This document shows, in pieces, positions 22,992 through 35,585 of a stretch of DNA of 64,000 nt; position 1 is the first letter of the stretch, and the number at the start of each line of letters is the position of its first letter. The stretch is from assembly GCA_034440635.1 (NCBI GenBank), contig JAOTON010002094.1, positions 287,209 to 351,208 on the forward strand, read 5' to 3'. Origin of the DNA: Lepas anatifera (lineage: Eukaryota; Arthropoda; Thecostraca; Lepadidae). The position numbers and the translations under genes are program-made. The notes below the pieces were generated by a model. It was given only the letters and a program-made list of their open reading frames with translations, did no database searches and was not told where the DNA came from.

Positions 22992-23843
22992 CACGCGCAT
23001 TGACGGGGGTCTGAGCCACCTTCGGATTGACGAGGGGTGGCGGGTACCCGCCCCCCCTAAGATCTCGAGAACCACGGTAGGTAGCAAAAAACGGTAAACG
23101 GCGTTGGGTAGCCCACCCGCTTCTCCATCGAAGATATTTTAACCATTTTTTGTCAGGTCACATTTAAGGTCACCAGAGGTCAAAAACATGCCGTCACATG
23201 CCGTCATAGGGATAACATGTAAATTAAGTTTTTCGGCCATTACATCTGAACAAGTAAAAATAGAGCAAAACGACTTGAACTCTATGAATCCTCGCAGCAA
23301 GCCGGATCGAATGATATATGATTTGACCTTGCTAGGTCAAATCAAAGATTTGACCTGACCTGAGGTCAGGTCAGGGTCAAATTATATAAAATGCATATCA
23401 TTAGAACCGCAAAGCCAAGGCGAGTCTAATGAAGCTAAAATAAACGCTCTATCACCATCTGTTACTGAGTTATTCAGTAAAAACCATATTTCCCATGTAT
23501 TACCAATAGAGAGGTCATGCTTCGTACCTGACCTTAAGTCATCGATATCAAAAATACCGGAACATATTTTAGAGAACTCGGTGAGCCCATTATGTGATAT
23601 GAGTTTCAATGGGATAAGTTCACCCTGCTCCGATTTATGCTATCTTAAACTTTTTTGAGGTCGGGTCACTTGACCTGTACTGGTGACCTGACCTGAGATG
23701 ACCTATCCTTAAAATTTTCACAGAAGTTGCAAAAATGATGAGGGAAAAGGTATACCAAGTACGGCGGCGCTGCGCGCCGCCGTTTTCTGCTGTCTCCGAA
23801 AAACCCGAGGGGGGCGGGTACCCGCCCCCCGTCAATGCGCGTG
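22992..23843. mobile_element. 852-bp TTAA-flanked non-autonomous transposon
   Basis: TTAA at 22988-22991 and 23844-23847 flanks inverted termini of CACGCGCATTGACGGGGG. Subterminal GGCGGGTACCCGCC palindromes lie just inside both ends. The interior has no open frame but many AGGTCA/TGACCT half-sites, including an inverted TTTGACCTGACC/GGTCAGGTCA cluster near 23340-23380. The insertion split the minisatellite, which gives a clean empty-site argument for TTAA targeting (piggyBac-like behaviour). Confidence 0.85.
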
Positions 23844-23865
23844 TTAAAGCCGTATCAAAGCAGAG

Positions 23866-24240
23866 ACGCCACACAAGCCTCTCCAACGGGAACACATATT
23901 CCGTTAGACCATCACCCCACAGCCAGGGCAGAGCCGGCGTGACCAGTCAGCGCTCTGCCCCGTCCGCCGCCGCCGCTCCGTCGGCGACCCCGTTCCCGCC
24001 CCGCCATCTGGCTAATATGTGGGTATAACGAGCTCCATCGGCGCTGGGAGATGGTATCAGATGCCGCTCCGGTGCCAGACCAGTCACCACCAGCTGCCAG
24101 CGTCGGCGGAGAAGCGCGGCCCGCAGCCAAACGGCGCGCACCCAACGACGCAGCACATCAGCCCTCCAGTCACCGGGCGGCCGTCTATTGTCTCTGTCAT
24201 TTCAGAGTCGCATTAAGGGTGCGTTATCAATGTTAACCCT
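23866..24240. other. G+C-rich island of unknown nature
   Basis: The stretch is G+C-rich with open frames on both strands (for example 24051-24236 plus, 23947-24156 minus). No protein family was recognised and no splice-site pair stands out. It may be an exon of an unseen gene or decayed transposon sequence. Confidence 0.3.
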
Positions 24241-26478
24241 ATGGGAGCATATTTCGTGAAATATCTCGTAAAGTAAGGTGGCCATCGTAGTTATTTTTTC
24301 ACCAAAAGTAGACAATATGTGTATCTTTACGGCAGTTGATATTTCAAGCGTGACGCATTTCTAGTTTTTGTACAATTTGACTTTCTTTTTCAAATTTCTC
24401 AAACTTAAAGTTTGAATAACTTTTTACATAATATAATCATTGAAACAGTGTGAGTGGGCCTATGTTCTAGGAGGCAGTCTCCACAACTCTGTTGTTGTAC
24501 TTTTTGAATTTTTGCTTTATAAGAAAGATATTAGAAGCTGAAATTTGAAAGCGTTTTCCAAAAATTCAGGGTAAAAATCGGAAAAACGGAAACAACAACG
24601 TTTTGCGGCTATCTCCTCTATACAATTTCCATACAGAATCAAAACCAAAAAATGCTCGGCGAAAAAGTTATTTCAAGTTTTATAAAACTTTCCCAATAGA
24701 TGGCGCTGGCAGTACCAGATTCGCATGAGTCGCCGCTGAGCCAGGTCTGTTCATTCATAATTTGGTGAATGGGACAGGAGCAGTGGCATTACAAGAAATA
24801 CGTCAAGGTGGTTGATAGCAGAGAAACTGCAGTTAGAAGCCAAAATAAGTCTATTCAAAAATTTGGATAGGAAATATTGAACAAAAGGAGAGCCTATAGC
24901 CTGATCACCCCTTGGCTACGCCACTGGCACACGGACACCTGTTTACCGGCGTGACCGGTTCCTCTGCGCCTCGGGCGCGCGCCAGTCACGTGGCAGCCGA
25001 CTGAGGACGGGATCCGGCTGCTGAGGCCCTGCTGAGTGGATAAGGACGTCTCCATTGGGCAGTGCCGGATCTAGCCGGTCGGTTGGAGGGGGGGCAAGGC
25101 AAAGTTGCAACAAATAAAAAAACGTCACACAGTGAAAAATGTTGCCGCAATATAATTTGACCGTAGTTTTTGGGGATGCCCAAGACAAAAGGCAAAAAAC
25201 CATCACAGGGTGAAAAATATGCACACAAGATGCTTGTTTTTGCTATCCACGGCCCAATGCTTACACTGAAGTTAACTGGTTCTGTTTGAAGTTTAGAGTT
25301 AAGGGAACACAAATCTCGGTTATGAACTCAAGCGGAGTCGAGGCAAAAAGGAGGTCGATGACTGTGGGGGAGGGGAAGGCACAACATAGTTCTGCCCCGA
25401 GCTTGTCCATTTGGGGGGTAAATATTTTTTGCCCTCCCCTCTGGATCCGCCACAGCCATAGAGTTTGCATGAACTTTGACTACCGTGTTGTCGAATCAAA
25501 TATTTGAAATGAGGATATGAAGGAATTGTAAAAAAAACAATGGGATTCACCCTAATTAATATTACATCATCCCGGTCATCAAAACTGGTTCAGTTTTTAC
25601 CACCCCAACATTCAGTCATCTCCGCAAGGTGTTTTCTTATTGGATCGATGGTCTAGACGAGCGAGAGGTGAGCTACAATGATGTGTCCAGGGTAAAGATC
25701 GAGAAAACAAAAACAACAAAGTTTTGTGGCTATCTCTTCCATACCATTCCCATACAAAATGAAAATTAAAAAGGCTCGGCGAAGAAGTTTTTTTTAAGTT
25801 CTATAAAACAGTTTTCAAGTTTTATAATAAAATCTACACTTCTGTCTTTGAAAAACTTCCAAGAATCCAAAACGGTGCATCGCACCTGCTCGTACCAAGA
25901 AGTGAAATCTAGCTGCTGATGTTTTATCATTTTAAGTCCGCCTAACAATTTATTGTCTCTCAAAAACCATGATCAGTGCTCTTACAATTTCCAAACTGAG
26001 ACGAAAGCATCAGACTTCATCCGACCGATTGTCCAATCATGATTGATGATATTTCGGTAACTTCTGTATTCCATTAACAAGAGAAATAGCTACTTGTCTT
26101 GTGAAATAATATCGTGGTAATTATACGAAAATAGCTAAATCGGGCTTGCAAACGTCCCCCCAGAAAAAATGCTCGGGAATTTTAGAATGACTAACCGACC
26201 GAGGAGACAGAGAGGGGGACAAAAGGTCCGACGGGAGCGTTTATCTCTACAGGGGAGCATCGCTCAGGGGGTGATGTTTTCATCGAAAGCAGCCGAAGTG
26301 TAACCCATAACAAAATTCGAATATTTTAGTGGGACTGATGTTTTAAATCCAAGCAACGATGTATTATTGTTGTGTTATAAAACACAAAATGAATAAAATA
26401 AAGCAATTTGAAATAAGGCAGGAGGAAAAAATTGGAGCAACACTTCTCAGTTATCACACATTTGTATTTACTAAGAGG
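24241..26478. other. Intergenic, A+T-rich, no gene recognised
   Basis: No conserved coding region was seen. A candidate 396-bp hAT-like MITE lies at 25060-25455. Its ends are CAGTGCCGGATCTAG and CTGGATCCGCCACAG, and its flanking octamers match only weakly. Two diverged copies of a segment containing TTTTG(C/T)GGCTATCTC and CATACA(A/G)AAT lie near 24600-24690 and 25720-25800. Confidence 0.4.
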
Positions 26479-26737
26479 CAGGGGCGTAGCCAGGATTTCG
26501 CTCGATTTCTCTGCGACAGCGCCAAAAGAGCCCTGATGGGTAAAAAGGGCCTTGCTTGTTACAGAATAGAGTGCTGAAGAGGGCTTGAGAGTGCGCTGTC
26601 TGGTATGAAATTTCAAACTTGGCCATAGATCATAGTGGAGTCGAGCCGCGCTTCGCGCGGTCCGTATCCTCAGGGGGCCCTTCGGGCCCTAAAGGGGGGC
26701 GGCTGTCCCTGCCGCCCCCTCCTTGGCTACGCCCCTG
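26479..26737. mobile_element. hAT-like MITE, copy 1
   Basis: The 259-bp element has CAGGGGCGTAGCCAGGATTT at the left and CTTGGCTACGCCCCTG at the right. It is flanked by CTAAGAGG and CCAAGAGG, an 8-bp target duplication with one mismatch. The interior is homologous to 37780-38061. It is non-coding. Confidence 0.88.
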
Positions 26738-26745
26738 CCAAGAGG

Positions 26746-29700
26746 TCTCATTAAACATTAATAGGGCTTTGCGAATTCTACCTATATTTTTATATTACGA
26801 TTGCTGTAATATCCCAATTATATGATTGACTAATAAAGCATACACAGCATGATCAGGGGTACTGAGCATCATACTAAGCCGATGGCTACCACATGTTTTG
26901 GACCAAAAAACAGTCAATTATGTGCAGACCCTACATTGTCACAATCATGGATGCAGTTTTTTGCCTATGCAACAATACCAGAAATCATGGATCTGCCGAT
27001 GTGATCCTTGATCCTTGCTCCAATTGGTCCCATAGATCCGACGGAGTGGAGATAAATCTTCATGAAATACAAAGAAGATTCAACACAAATTCGTCATTTG
27101 GGAAATGCAGTCCTGCGTTCACTTCCTTGCTATCGCTCGCTAGCTCACTCCGTCTCATGACCGCATTTCAAGCACGTCCTTTCTCTCAAGTCTTACCTCC
27201 TCTTGTGGACCAGTGAGGGTAACTAACAGGCTGTTTTCACAAAATGAGCCTCAGGTGAGAACAGGCCATTTCACTTCCAGCAAAAATGTTTATTTCGTTT
27301 TTAATGGATTTGTGGGCACAGTAATTTGTTTTGTGTGATTAACTGGCAGCAAAAATAGGCCAAAATCTGGTTAGGTTTCAGTTTTGCAGTGGAAAATGTA
27401 GTGCCAGAGTTGGAGGCTGAAGGTCTATGGTCCCCTCACTTTCTGGCCAGTTTCGGCCTGCCTGGCCGAAGCTGGATAGCGCACATTGTTCTGTAACTGG
27501 ACAATATGAGCCTTCATGAGTCTACTAACATATGAAATGTTGCTGCATTGGTGTTTTTAAATCGATGTGGCTTCATATTTTGCCTATGTTTGTTTAAAAA
27601 TGAGCGCCCCGCAAATTTTCCATGATATGGTTTATTTTGGACATCCGATCAAAATTTGGTCTTAATCAGGTCACTGTCCGCGTTCGAGAAATCAGCATGA
27701 AATAAATTTTGCATAGTTACAGCTAAAAAAATCGTACCAGAAAGTTACGGGGTGTGTTTTCGAAATAATATTGACAGAATAGACCTTCTTAACACATTTA
27801 AAGTACACATGAAGAATAGGCTGAGCTACTTTGTACCTGATTTGGGTCAAATGGCCTAGTTGACCCAAGACGGCGTTTTTACCGATGTGAGCTGTGTGCA
27901 ATAGCAAGGAGAGGCGGGTGACAGGGAACGATCCTGAGGGAGGTTTATGCGAATTGACCCGCCCGAATCCTTTTCGTACCTTTTAGGTACCCAAATAATC
28001 GATTTTAGGGGACACCTAGAAATTGATTGGTCTATGATCACTAGAAGCAAAAGCCACCGCGAGAGATCTGTTCCAACGAGTGACAACCCCAAAAATTATC
28101 CTCCGGGGTCAGCTAAGATCTATGTAAGCCTTCTTCATTTGTTGCTCATCATCCTCCCTCAGCAGGGCAAAACTCCCGACAGCGAGAGAGGTCTAAAATA
28201 CAACCTTACCAGCAGCCGGAAGAGCCGGACTTTTATGGAGATGCCACTGTTACCAGCGCAAGTTTAAATGTGAATAGATTTTGATCCATGGCGTCCACGG
28301 AATACACTACAAGTGGAACTTCCGACGACTGCTTGATGGAATACTTTTGCTGACAAAGAGCAGAGTGGGAAGGTGACACTCAGAAAAAAGACGCGTTCAG
28401 TAAGTGGATAATCTTTCGGATTTCGCAGCACTCCATTCCGCAGTGTCTCAAAACTGGTTTTGCATTGGGATAGTGAGTGTAAAATTCACGCTTGAAAATA
28501 TGGAAGGCGAGTAGAAAGTCCAAACGCTATAATATTGTGGGAGTTAGTTGAAACTCGGTTACAGCCCTTACTAGCCCTTACTCGCGCATTTTTCATCAAA
28601 TTTGTCTTTCCTTCCACACTAGATGGTTTTATATATACTAGGATTATTGAATTATGCTAAAAAAAATCCCCAGGAAAAGTTTTTGGAAAAGTGAGTTAGA
28701 AAAAATGAAGGGGAAAAAGTGAAGGGGAAATTCAGGGCGCCTGGGTGTCACACTCTACTAAGCATTCCAGGATTTAGATCATTGTGCCTCCATCGCCATT
28801 ATCAAGGATGACACTCTCCGTTCAGCGGGATACAAACGGCAGAACACCAGGCTCTACCAATATCAGTAAGACCCATTTCTGGCCACCACGGGCTGGAGTG
28901 ACAAGATCTTTCAGGGGAAAAGAAAGCAGCGATTGTCCTGTGAGCAGAGTGCTAGCGACGACGACTTCAGGGCAGCGATTAACTCAACTAGTGTGTCCCC
29001 GTAGTACACTTCCCATACGGAAAGGCAAGCAATTGTGCGAGTCAGACTTCTGTATCATATTCTGCCAGCACCTGTTATCACCGAGGCTGGTGACTAGGGT
29101 ATCCACCCCCGTAGGCGGATCCAGGATTGCCGATCGGGGGGGGTCGGGCAGCTTCCCGAGGGGCGCCATTTGGACCAGGGGGTTGCCACTTTTGACCGGC
29201 AAAACCCATCAGTTGGGCGCAAAATCCTATCGGTTGGCACCGATTTTTGCATCCTGGGGGGGATGGAAAGCGACATTTCAGGGGGAGTCTTGTTAAAGAC
29301 GTCACGTTTTTCTTGAAATGAAAATGGAAGGACTGAGGTCAGTTTTTATTCAATTGTCGAGTTTCCCGCACTTGTTTTAGATTTGTCTCTGCGATTAATT
29401 TTTTTATGATCGGAAAAATATCGGAAAAATATTCTTTATGATACTCCCGTCATGGAACCTCCCTGAAGCTGGTTCCTAAAGATATTGTTATTTTTGGTAT
29501 TTGTGCATATATCGTGCATAGCGGGTGGAGATAATTTATTCATCGCACAATACGTAGAAAAATGTCACACTACAATATCCTAAGAATATAATGATAGCCA
29601 CTAATTCGTACCCGAAATATCTAGTTACTTGTATAAAAACAGGACCGACAGACTCACGAATGCATATCCACTCAGTCGACCAAACCGACTACCGAAAAGA

Positions 29701-30829
29701 CTGGGCTGACGGCCAACGCCTATGCCTTGGATCACCCAAGCTGATCGAGGTTGCAATGCGGGTATCCAAGCCCGGGAAATCATCACAAAAACGGTCCCGA
29801 ATACAGCCTGCTCCGGTCCCGAGAGGCGGCCAGGTGGGACCTGGACGGCGGGGAAGGCGCAACGGCGCGGGTCTTCGCCACAAATCGGCTGTCATCCAAA
29901 CCGGAATCGGCAGAGCTTCCTTCGGCGATTGGGGCGACTTTAACGAAGCGCCCCCCATATGGATATCTTTATTCGACGGCCGGAACAATCATCATCATCA
30001 CATTTCAAGGGGCGCCATCAACCTTTCAGGAGGCGCCATGGCCATTTCAGGGGGCTCCGAGGGTCGATAGAGGGGGCACGTGCCCCTCTTTGCTCCCCTG
30101 GATCTGTGTATGATCCTCCCACTTTGGGGCAGCCATGTGATGACTTGAGTGTCTCGTTCCTTAGTCCATCAGCTTTATCGCATTCAATGTTCCGAATTTT
30201 CGACCGGTAAACCCTCTTCACTCTCGGGGCGTGAAGCTCAAGCCCGATGCAATTAGTTGCTGCTGATGTTGCCACTTCGCAGTTTGTTAGCAAAATATCA
30301 GTTTATTCTGATTTTTGCTGTGATGAAAACATATATTTTCGTCCCCTGACACAGTAACGTGTTTTCTGTATCCTTTAGACTCCATAAAAGTCATTTTTGG
30401 ACCTGTAAATTTCAGAAAGAGGGTACTTTCTCGCCCAATTGAACTACGGCTTTCCCTGAAATGATTACGATACTCCTTGAAATGGCTAATGACACCCCCA
30501 CTGAAATTTTGCAGGGGAGGTGGTGTTGCATCACCCACTAATACTTGCCGAATATTTCAGGATCGTCGTTCAGGTCTTGAAAATCTATACGGACTATGGA
30601 ACATTTATTGCGCGTGTTTTGCACAAACCTTTAGCTCCTAACATCAGGGAACTACTGACTCATGACTGGAGGCATGTGAGGGTTATTTGGACGTCAGCAC
30701 ACGTATTCACACGAATCTCTCACGGTTCCTCTCCTCATAAAAAGGTCACACAAACAATTCCAAAATTCAATGGTGATGATGTGTGGACTCCATTGAATCA
30801 CATCAGTCTTAATTCTAAGTCAGAGCTGA
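26746..30829. other. Intergenic, no gene recognised
   Basis: This is long A+T-rich DNA with no supported gene. About 29108-29290 looks like one end of a transposon (GGCGGATCCAGGAT followed by a G-run). A patch at about 29800-30080 is G+C-rich and carries short GGGGCGCCAT/GGAGGCGCCAT duplications. Open frames here look random. Confidence 0.4.
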
Positions 30830-30978
30830 GGGCCTATCCATAAATTACGTTACATGTATTCTTATAATTCTAACCCCCCTCCTCATGGTAATACTTGCTT
30901 ACACCCTGTTGTAACGTCTAACAAAACGGTTGCTGACTCCGCTCCCCTTGTTTTTCCTTCTGTACTTTATGGACGGTC
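30830..30978. mobile_element. Short MITE with CCATAAA..AC termini
   Basis: The left end GGGCCTATCCATAAATTAC and the right end GTACTTTATGGACGGTC are imperfect inverted repeats around 149 bp of non-coding sequence. A similar single terminus (GGGACTGTTCATAAATGAC) occurs at about 18014. Confidence 0.5.
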
Positions 30979-33753
30979 TCATATGTTTCGGAGACCATCT
31001 TTCGATACTGTCCTAGGTCAGGGCCTATACCTAAAGAAACTGCTTCTAATACATTACAAAGGCTTTGGTTTATATCGAACTGATGTGTTCAGAAAGCGTC
31101 TGGACGGGATTGAGACAGAACACGTGTTTTGTCGATTACAACACAAACTACCCTATGATCAGAAACACTTCTCGATCACAGTGAGGAAAACTCCGCACAT
31201 GATCGAGGGATACCACGCCCCCCCCATCTCCGAGCATCAGAACAATGTTCCATAATAAATACTTTGGTAAACACATGGAGCTGCACGCCTCAGGGTTCGG
31301 TGGGTGAGCAAGTCGGTGAGTCCCGTACGAACGCACGCCCCTTTCCGTGACCGCCACGGGGCGGGGAATCTCTAAGAAAAACCCAAGGCGATCACAAATG
31401 TGGGCACCCGGCCAATGTGTCATGTGTATGTGCGTGTGTGTGTGTTTACACACGCACGGAAAATGACGCACCACCGACGCAAGGCGGGCCGAGCAATAAT
31501 GCTAAAAAACGATAGCTTTCAAAAGAAGACCCTATATGTTTACAAAGTTAGGACCCCCGCATAAAGAGGGGATGTTATGTGACTGGGTGGACGACGTTTT
31601 TTATATTTTTTCGGGATGGAAGAAGTCGTTAAATTTCCCTGAGGTTATCACGGAAAACAGTAAACAAGGATATTACGGAAATATTTCTGATATATTTACC
31701 AGGATGGAAAAGGACTAGCTTAGTTTGGGAGGAAGAAAGTGGGTCCACAAGGTTTGGTCACGAAAGTGGACAAAGTAGTCGAGGATCCTACAACTAACTA
31801 GCTGCTAACTGACGCAAAGAGCGTAGTCAATCCACAGGCATGCTTGAAATGTCCTTTGGCTAGCTTTGGTCCATCCCAGGTGACAGTTGTGCGAGCTGCA
31901 ACTGCTTTCTTATTTAGAGAAATCAAGACAAAGGCTTTAGCAGTCTGCTCTCGGACAAATACTGGGCCCGCCCCTGCGAGAGCACCTGTTACTGCGACCC
32001 GTCTGACCTTGCCCGCAGCGGTTCTTGTTTACCTGAAGGGTCGTAAAGCGTGGAATGCGGAAGCGTACTACGGTTTACAACCAACGTGTCACGTGGGCGG
32101 TCTGTGCATCGAAATGAATGAACGAATGACCTGACATCTGTTGTTGGGGAAACAGGGTATTAGTTCTGACGGGTCATGTCGTGTGGTGCATGTGTCGAGG
32201 GTAACGCACCCTTAATGAACAATAGTTGTGCCTGCATCAAAATGTGTTGGAGCGTCAAACCGAAAAAATCGAACTGAACTTGCAGACGCAGTCATTCTTT
32301 CCGTGTAGAGACGGGTTGTATTTCCTTGACTCGTGCACTGCATATACACTTGATGACGGACTAGAACTTCACAGCGGTTAATGTTCAAATAGAAATGCAC
32401 CATTCCAACAGCCAAACGCCGCGATGAGATCAAGACGGTGAGAACCTCAGGTGAACAAGCAGCCTGCACTGGAACAGTCTCACTCACAAAGGGCGAAGCC
32501 AGCACTCCTGACAAAGCACAAACGACTCACACTGCTTGGAAATTCAACTTCACTTGAAGGTAAAACCTTCTTGGGACAGACTGCACGCATACTCCTAACA
32601 ACTGAGGCGGTGGCAGAGGGAAAGTCGCTCGTTAGCAGAACTTACAGCAACAAAGTTGCCCTCCCGACGCCCGCAGAGGATGGGGCTTGACTAGAGAAGC
32701 ACGAGTGCGTGGCCCGTCGGCCGGGCTGTCCGTGTTTCGGCGATCCTGCCTCCGGCTGAACGGGCCATCGCGGCCGTTTACAGCAGTCACTGGGCCGTTT
32801 ACATCGCGGCCATTTACAGCAGTCTCCGGGCGGCTGAGCCGGCCATCGCGGCCGTTTACAGCAGTCTCCGGGCGGTGCAGCACGCCTCAGCAGAGGTCGG
32901 CACTCTGGCTACACGGCTCCGATTGGCATCCCACACATCACAAACACACCGCGCCCGACCTCACCGCGGTAGTCTTCACAACAGGACCGGCACCGTGCTT
33001 GAAATTACGGGTCACAACGGATATCAGCTTGCCGAGTTACACCTTTACCTGATATACCACTCGTTATTGTGTCAGACACCAATTCACCAGGAACCCTAGA
33101 AGTAAAACTAGGACAGCGATGAACCGCACGCCACACTATCTGGTACATTTTCAGTAATTTCATTACTCAATACGTTACATCTCTAATTGAGCGCCATTTA
33201 ACCGCTGCGCCCCGTTTTTCCGCATTTGCATTGGTGGCATCCGCAGGAAAAGGCATCCGCAGGTTGTGAGGGAGGACTGCAGACCCCGGATGTTCCATGC
33301 CCTTCTTACTGGTGTGTTAGATCATGAGACATAAGTTTTCTAGAACATATTAGATGCATGCCTTGTGATGACTTGTGCTGGGGAGAGGGGTGGGGGGTGA
33401 GAGCGCGACAAGGGGGAAGAGCCGGTAAATACAGTGACCCCTTCAGTACGGACAAACCGGATACCAGATCTACATTGCCTGAAAAAAATTCGAAGACACA
33501 TGAAGGACATCAATGGGCATCCGCAGCACCCAGTCAGAGGCCTGGGCAAACGGTAGCATTGGAAACATTATGCAGCGTGATTCTTACTCTATAGTCAAAT
33601 TGCTTGACGATCCTTCCTATCATGCGGAAGGATTCATACATAGTAGGACTTATAGGACACCTATAACGCTGGCCAACTCCCATCTCGCCCGGAATGCTCG
33701 CATGTCACAGCTGAATGAAGGAACTGACCGCCGCGTCTCAGCCCACTCGCCAT
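30979..33753. other. Intergenic, no gene recognised
   Basis: No supported gene was found. A short G+C-rich tandem at about 32755-32876 repeats GCGGCCGTTTACAGCAGTC three to four times. A short GT-rich microsatellite lies at about 31425-31445. The stretch at 33000-33753 lies downstream of the PIGZ stop codon. No AATAAA was seen on the minus strand in the 350 bp I checked. Confidence 0.4.
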
Positions 33754-35585
33754 CTAACCCAGGGGGCCCACACGGCTCCACACCGCGTGGCGCGCCTCCG
33801 CATGGAGAGCCCCCAACAACAAACCATTCTCTGTCCGAATATGTTCAACTAGCCTGGTTCTTCCCGCTGAACGTGTACAATGACCCGGAGGCAGGCGAGA
33901 GAAGAAGACAGCCTCTACTCGGCCCCGGCAGCGGCGTCCCACGTTGCCTGCAGCGGCGGAGGGGACGTGAGGACCTGAGCGGCGATGCACCCTCAGCAGA
34001 ACAAGCTGAAGCTGCTCACCGGCCGAGCGGGCCAGGCAGATCAGACTGGAGAGCAGCGCGTGTCGGCGACACTGGTGCGCCAGCCGTGCCATGGGCGGCG
34101 GCGCCTCGGCGCTGAGGTGAGGCCAGTACCGCCGCTCCACCTCCACCGAGAACTCGGCCTCCAGCAGCGCCAGCAGCTGCTCCAGCAGCGGCGCCGGCGT
34201 CACCAGAAAGGTGGGCGTGGTGCGGCGGTAGGTGAGGTCCCGCAGCAGCGGCACCACGCCAGGCAGTGGCCGGCCGCCCAGGTCGTACAGCTGGGTGTCT
34301 AGCCGGGAGCGCAGCAGCAGCGACTGCGGCGGCATGTAGGTGTGTGTGAACACCAGGCTGGCACCCCGCGGCGGCGTCAGCTGCTGCAGGTCAGACATGA
34401 CGCGCGTGATGCCGCCCTGGTGCGCGAACCCGAACAGCAGCACGCCGGTGGCGTTCCAGGCCATGTACATGGTGAGCAGACAGCGGCGGCCACTGCGCCA
34501 GCGGCCCGCCCCCGTCTGGTGGAGCCGTGGCGCGAACAGCAGCACCAACGGCGGCAGCAGCGGCAGCAGGAAGCGCGCCTCCTGGTGCGGGAACCAGGAC
34601 AGCAGCAGCAGCGGCAAGATGAAGCTGGCCGACAGGAAGGCGCTGGCGGTGGAGACGTGCAGGTCCAGGTTGAACAGGTGGCGAAGGAACGACTTGACGT
34701 GTAGGAGAAACGACATCAGCGCGATCACGCCCAGACTTCCGAACAGCATTGGAATGTTGACGAGCGTGTGGGTCAGGCACCAGTGGTCGCCATGGTCGGC
34801 CAGGTTCTTTGCCTTGATGTTGTAGACGATGAAGTTGAACGGCGCCATCACCACGTGGTCCAGAGTGACGGTCCCCTCGATCAGATCAGCAAACGTCATC
34901 CATCCGTACAGCATCGAGTCCAGCAGCACAATAGCAGTGACGCCCAGCAGACCGACCAGCACTACCCGCCAGAACCGCATCTTCACCAAGTCATCGTGCT
35001 GGTCGCCGGCGCCGCGGAACAGCCAGTAGAGCATGGGCGCGGCGGCGAAGGCGATGTAGGTGGGCCGCACAAACACGCCGACGCATAGGAGGCCGCAGAC
35101 TCTCCAGCAGTCTCGCACGGCGGCCTGCCGCACCAGCCGCCGCGCCTCGGCCAGCTGGAGGCGCTGCACCGTGTACTGGGGCGTCTTCAGCCTCAGCTTC
35201 AGCCGCTGCTCGGCGTCCACGGCACGCGCCGACTCCACCACACAGCGCAGCGTCACGTACAACATCACCGCCGACAGGCACAGCTCCAGCGAGTTGGAGA
35301 ACGTCCTGGTGGAGAACACCAGCATCACGTAGCTGGCGGCCAGCGTTTCCAGGTAGCGCTGCGGGTTGTGGCCCAGCAGGCGGGCACAGCCGGCCACGCT
35401 GGCGTCGACCGAGAGCGAGAGCAGAGCCATCCAGAGTCGGGGAGCGGCCAGCAGCAGCTGCGGGCTGGAGGGCCGCGTCAGCAGCACAGGCAGTCCGGAG
35501 GTCAGCAGCAGCGACGCCCAGCTGCGGATCGGCAGTCGAGAAGAGAACTCCCACGGCACCGTCACGTTCACAGACAGGAAGCGAC
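33754..35585 (-). CDS. PIGZ: PIGZ exon 2 (bulk of the enzyme)
   Basis: The exon begins at 35585 after an acceptor CAG (35586-35588) and is open to a stop at 33754-33756. The frame needs two bases to complete the glycine codon split by the intron. No ATG is needed at its 5' end, since the methionine-less start confirms that it is internal. It encodes about 8-10 hydrophobic segments typical of GT22 enzymes. Confidence 0.9.

Noticed and set aside
34340..34825. Long plus-strand and alternative-frame ORFs over PIGZ
   Set aside because: They are G+C-driven shadows of the PIGZ exon. The PIGZ frame carries the family motifs.
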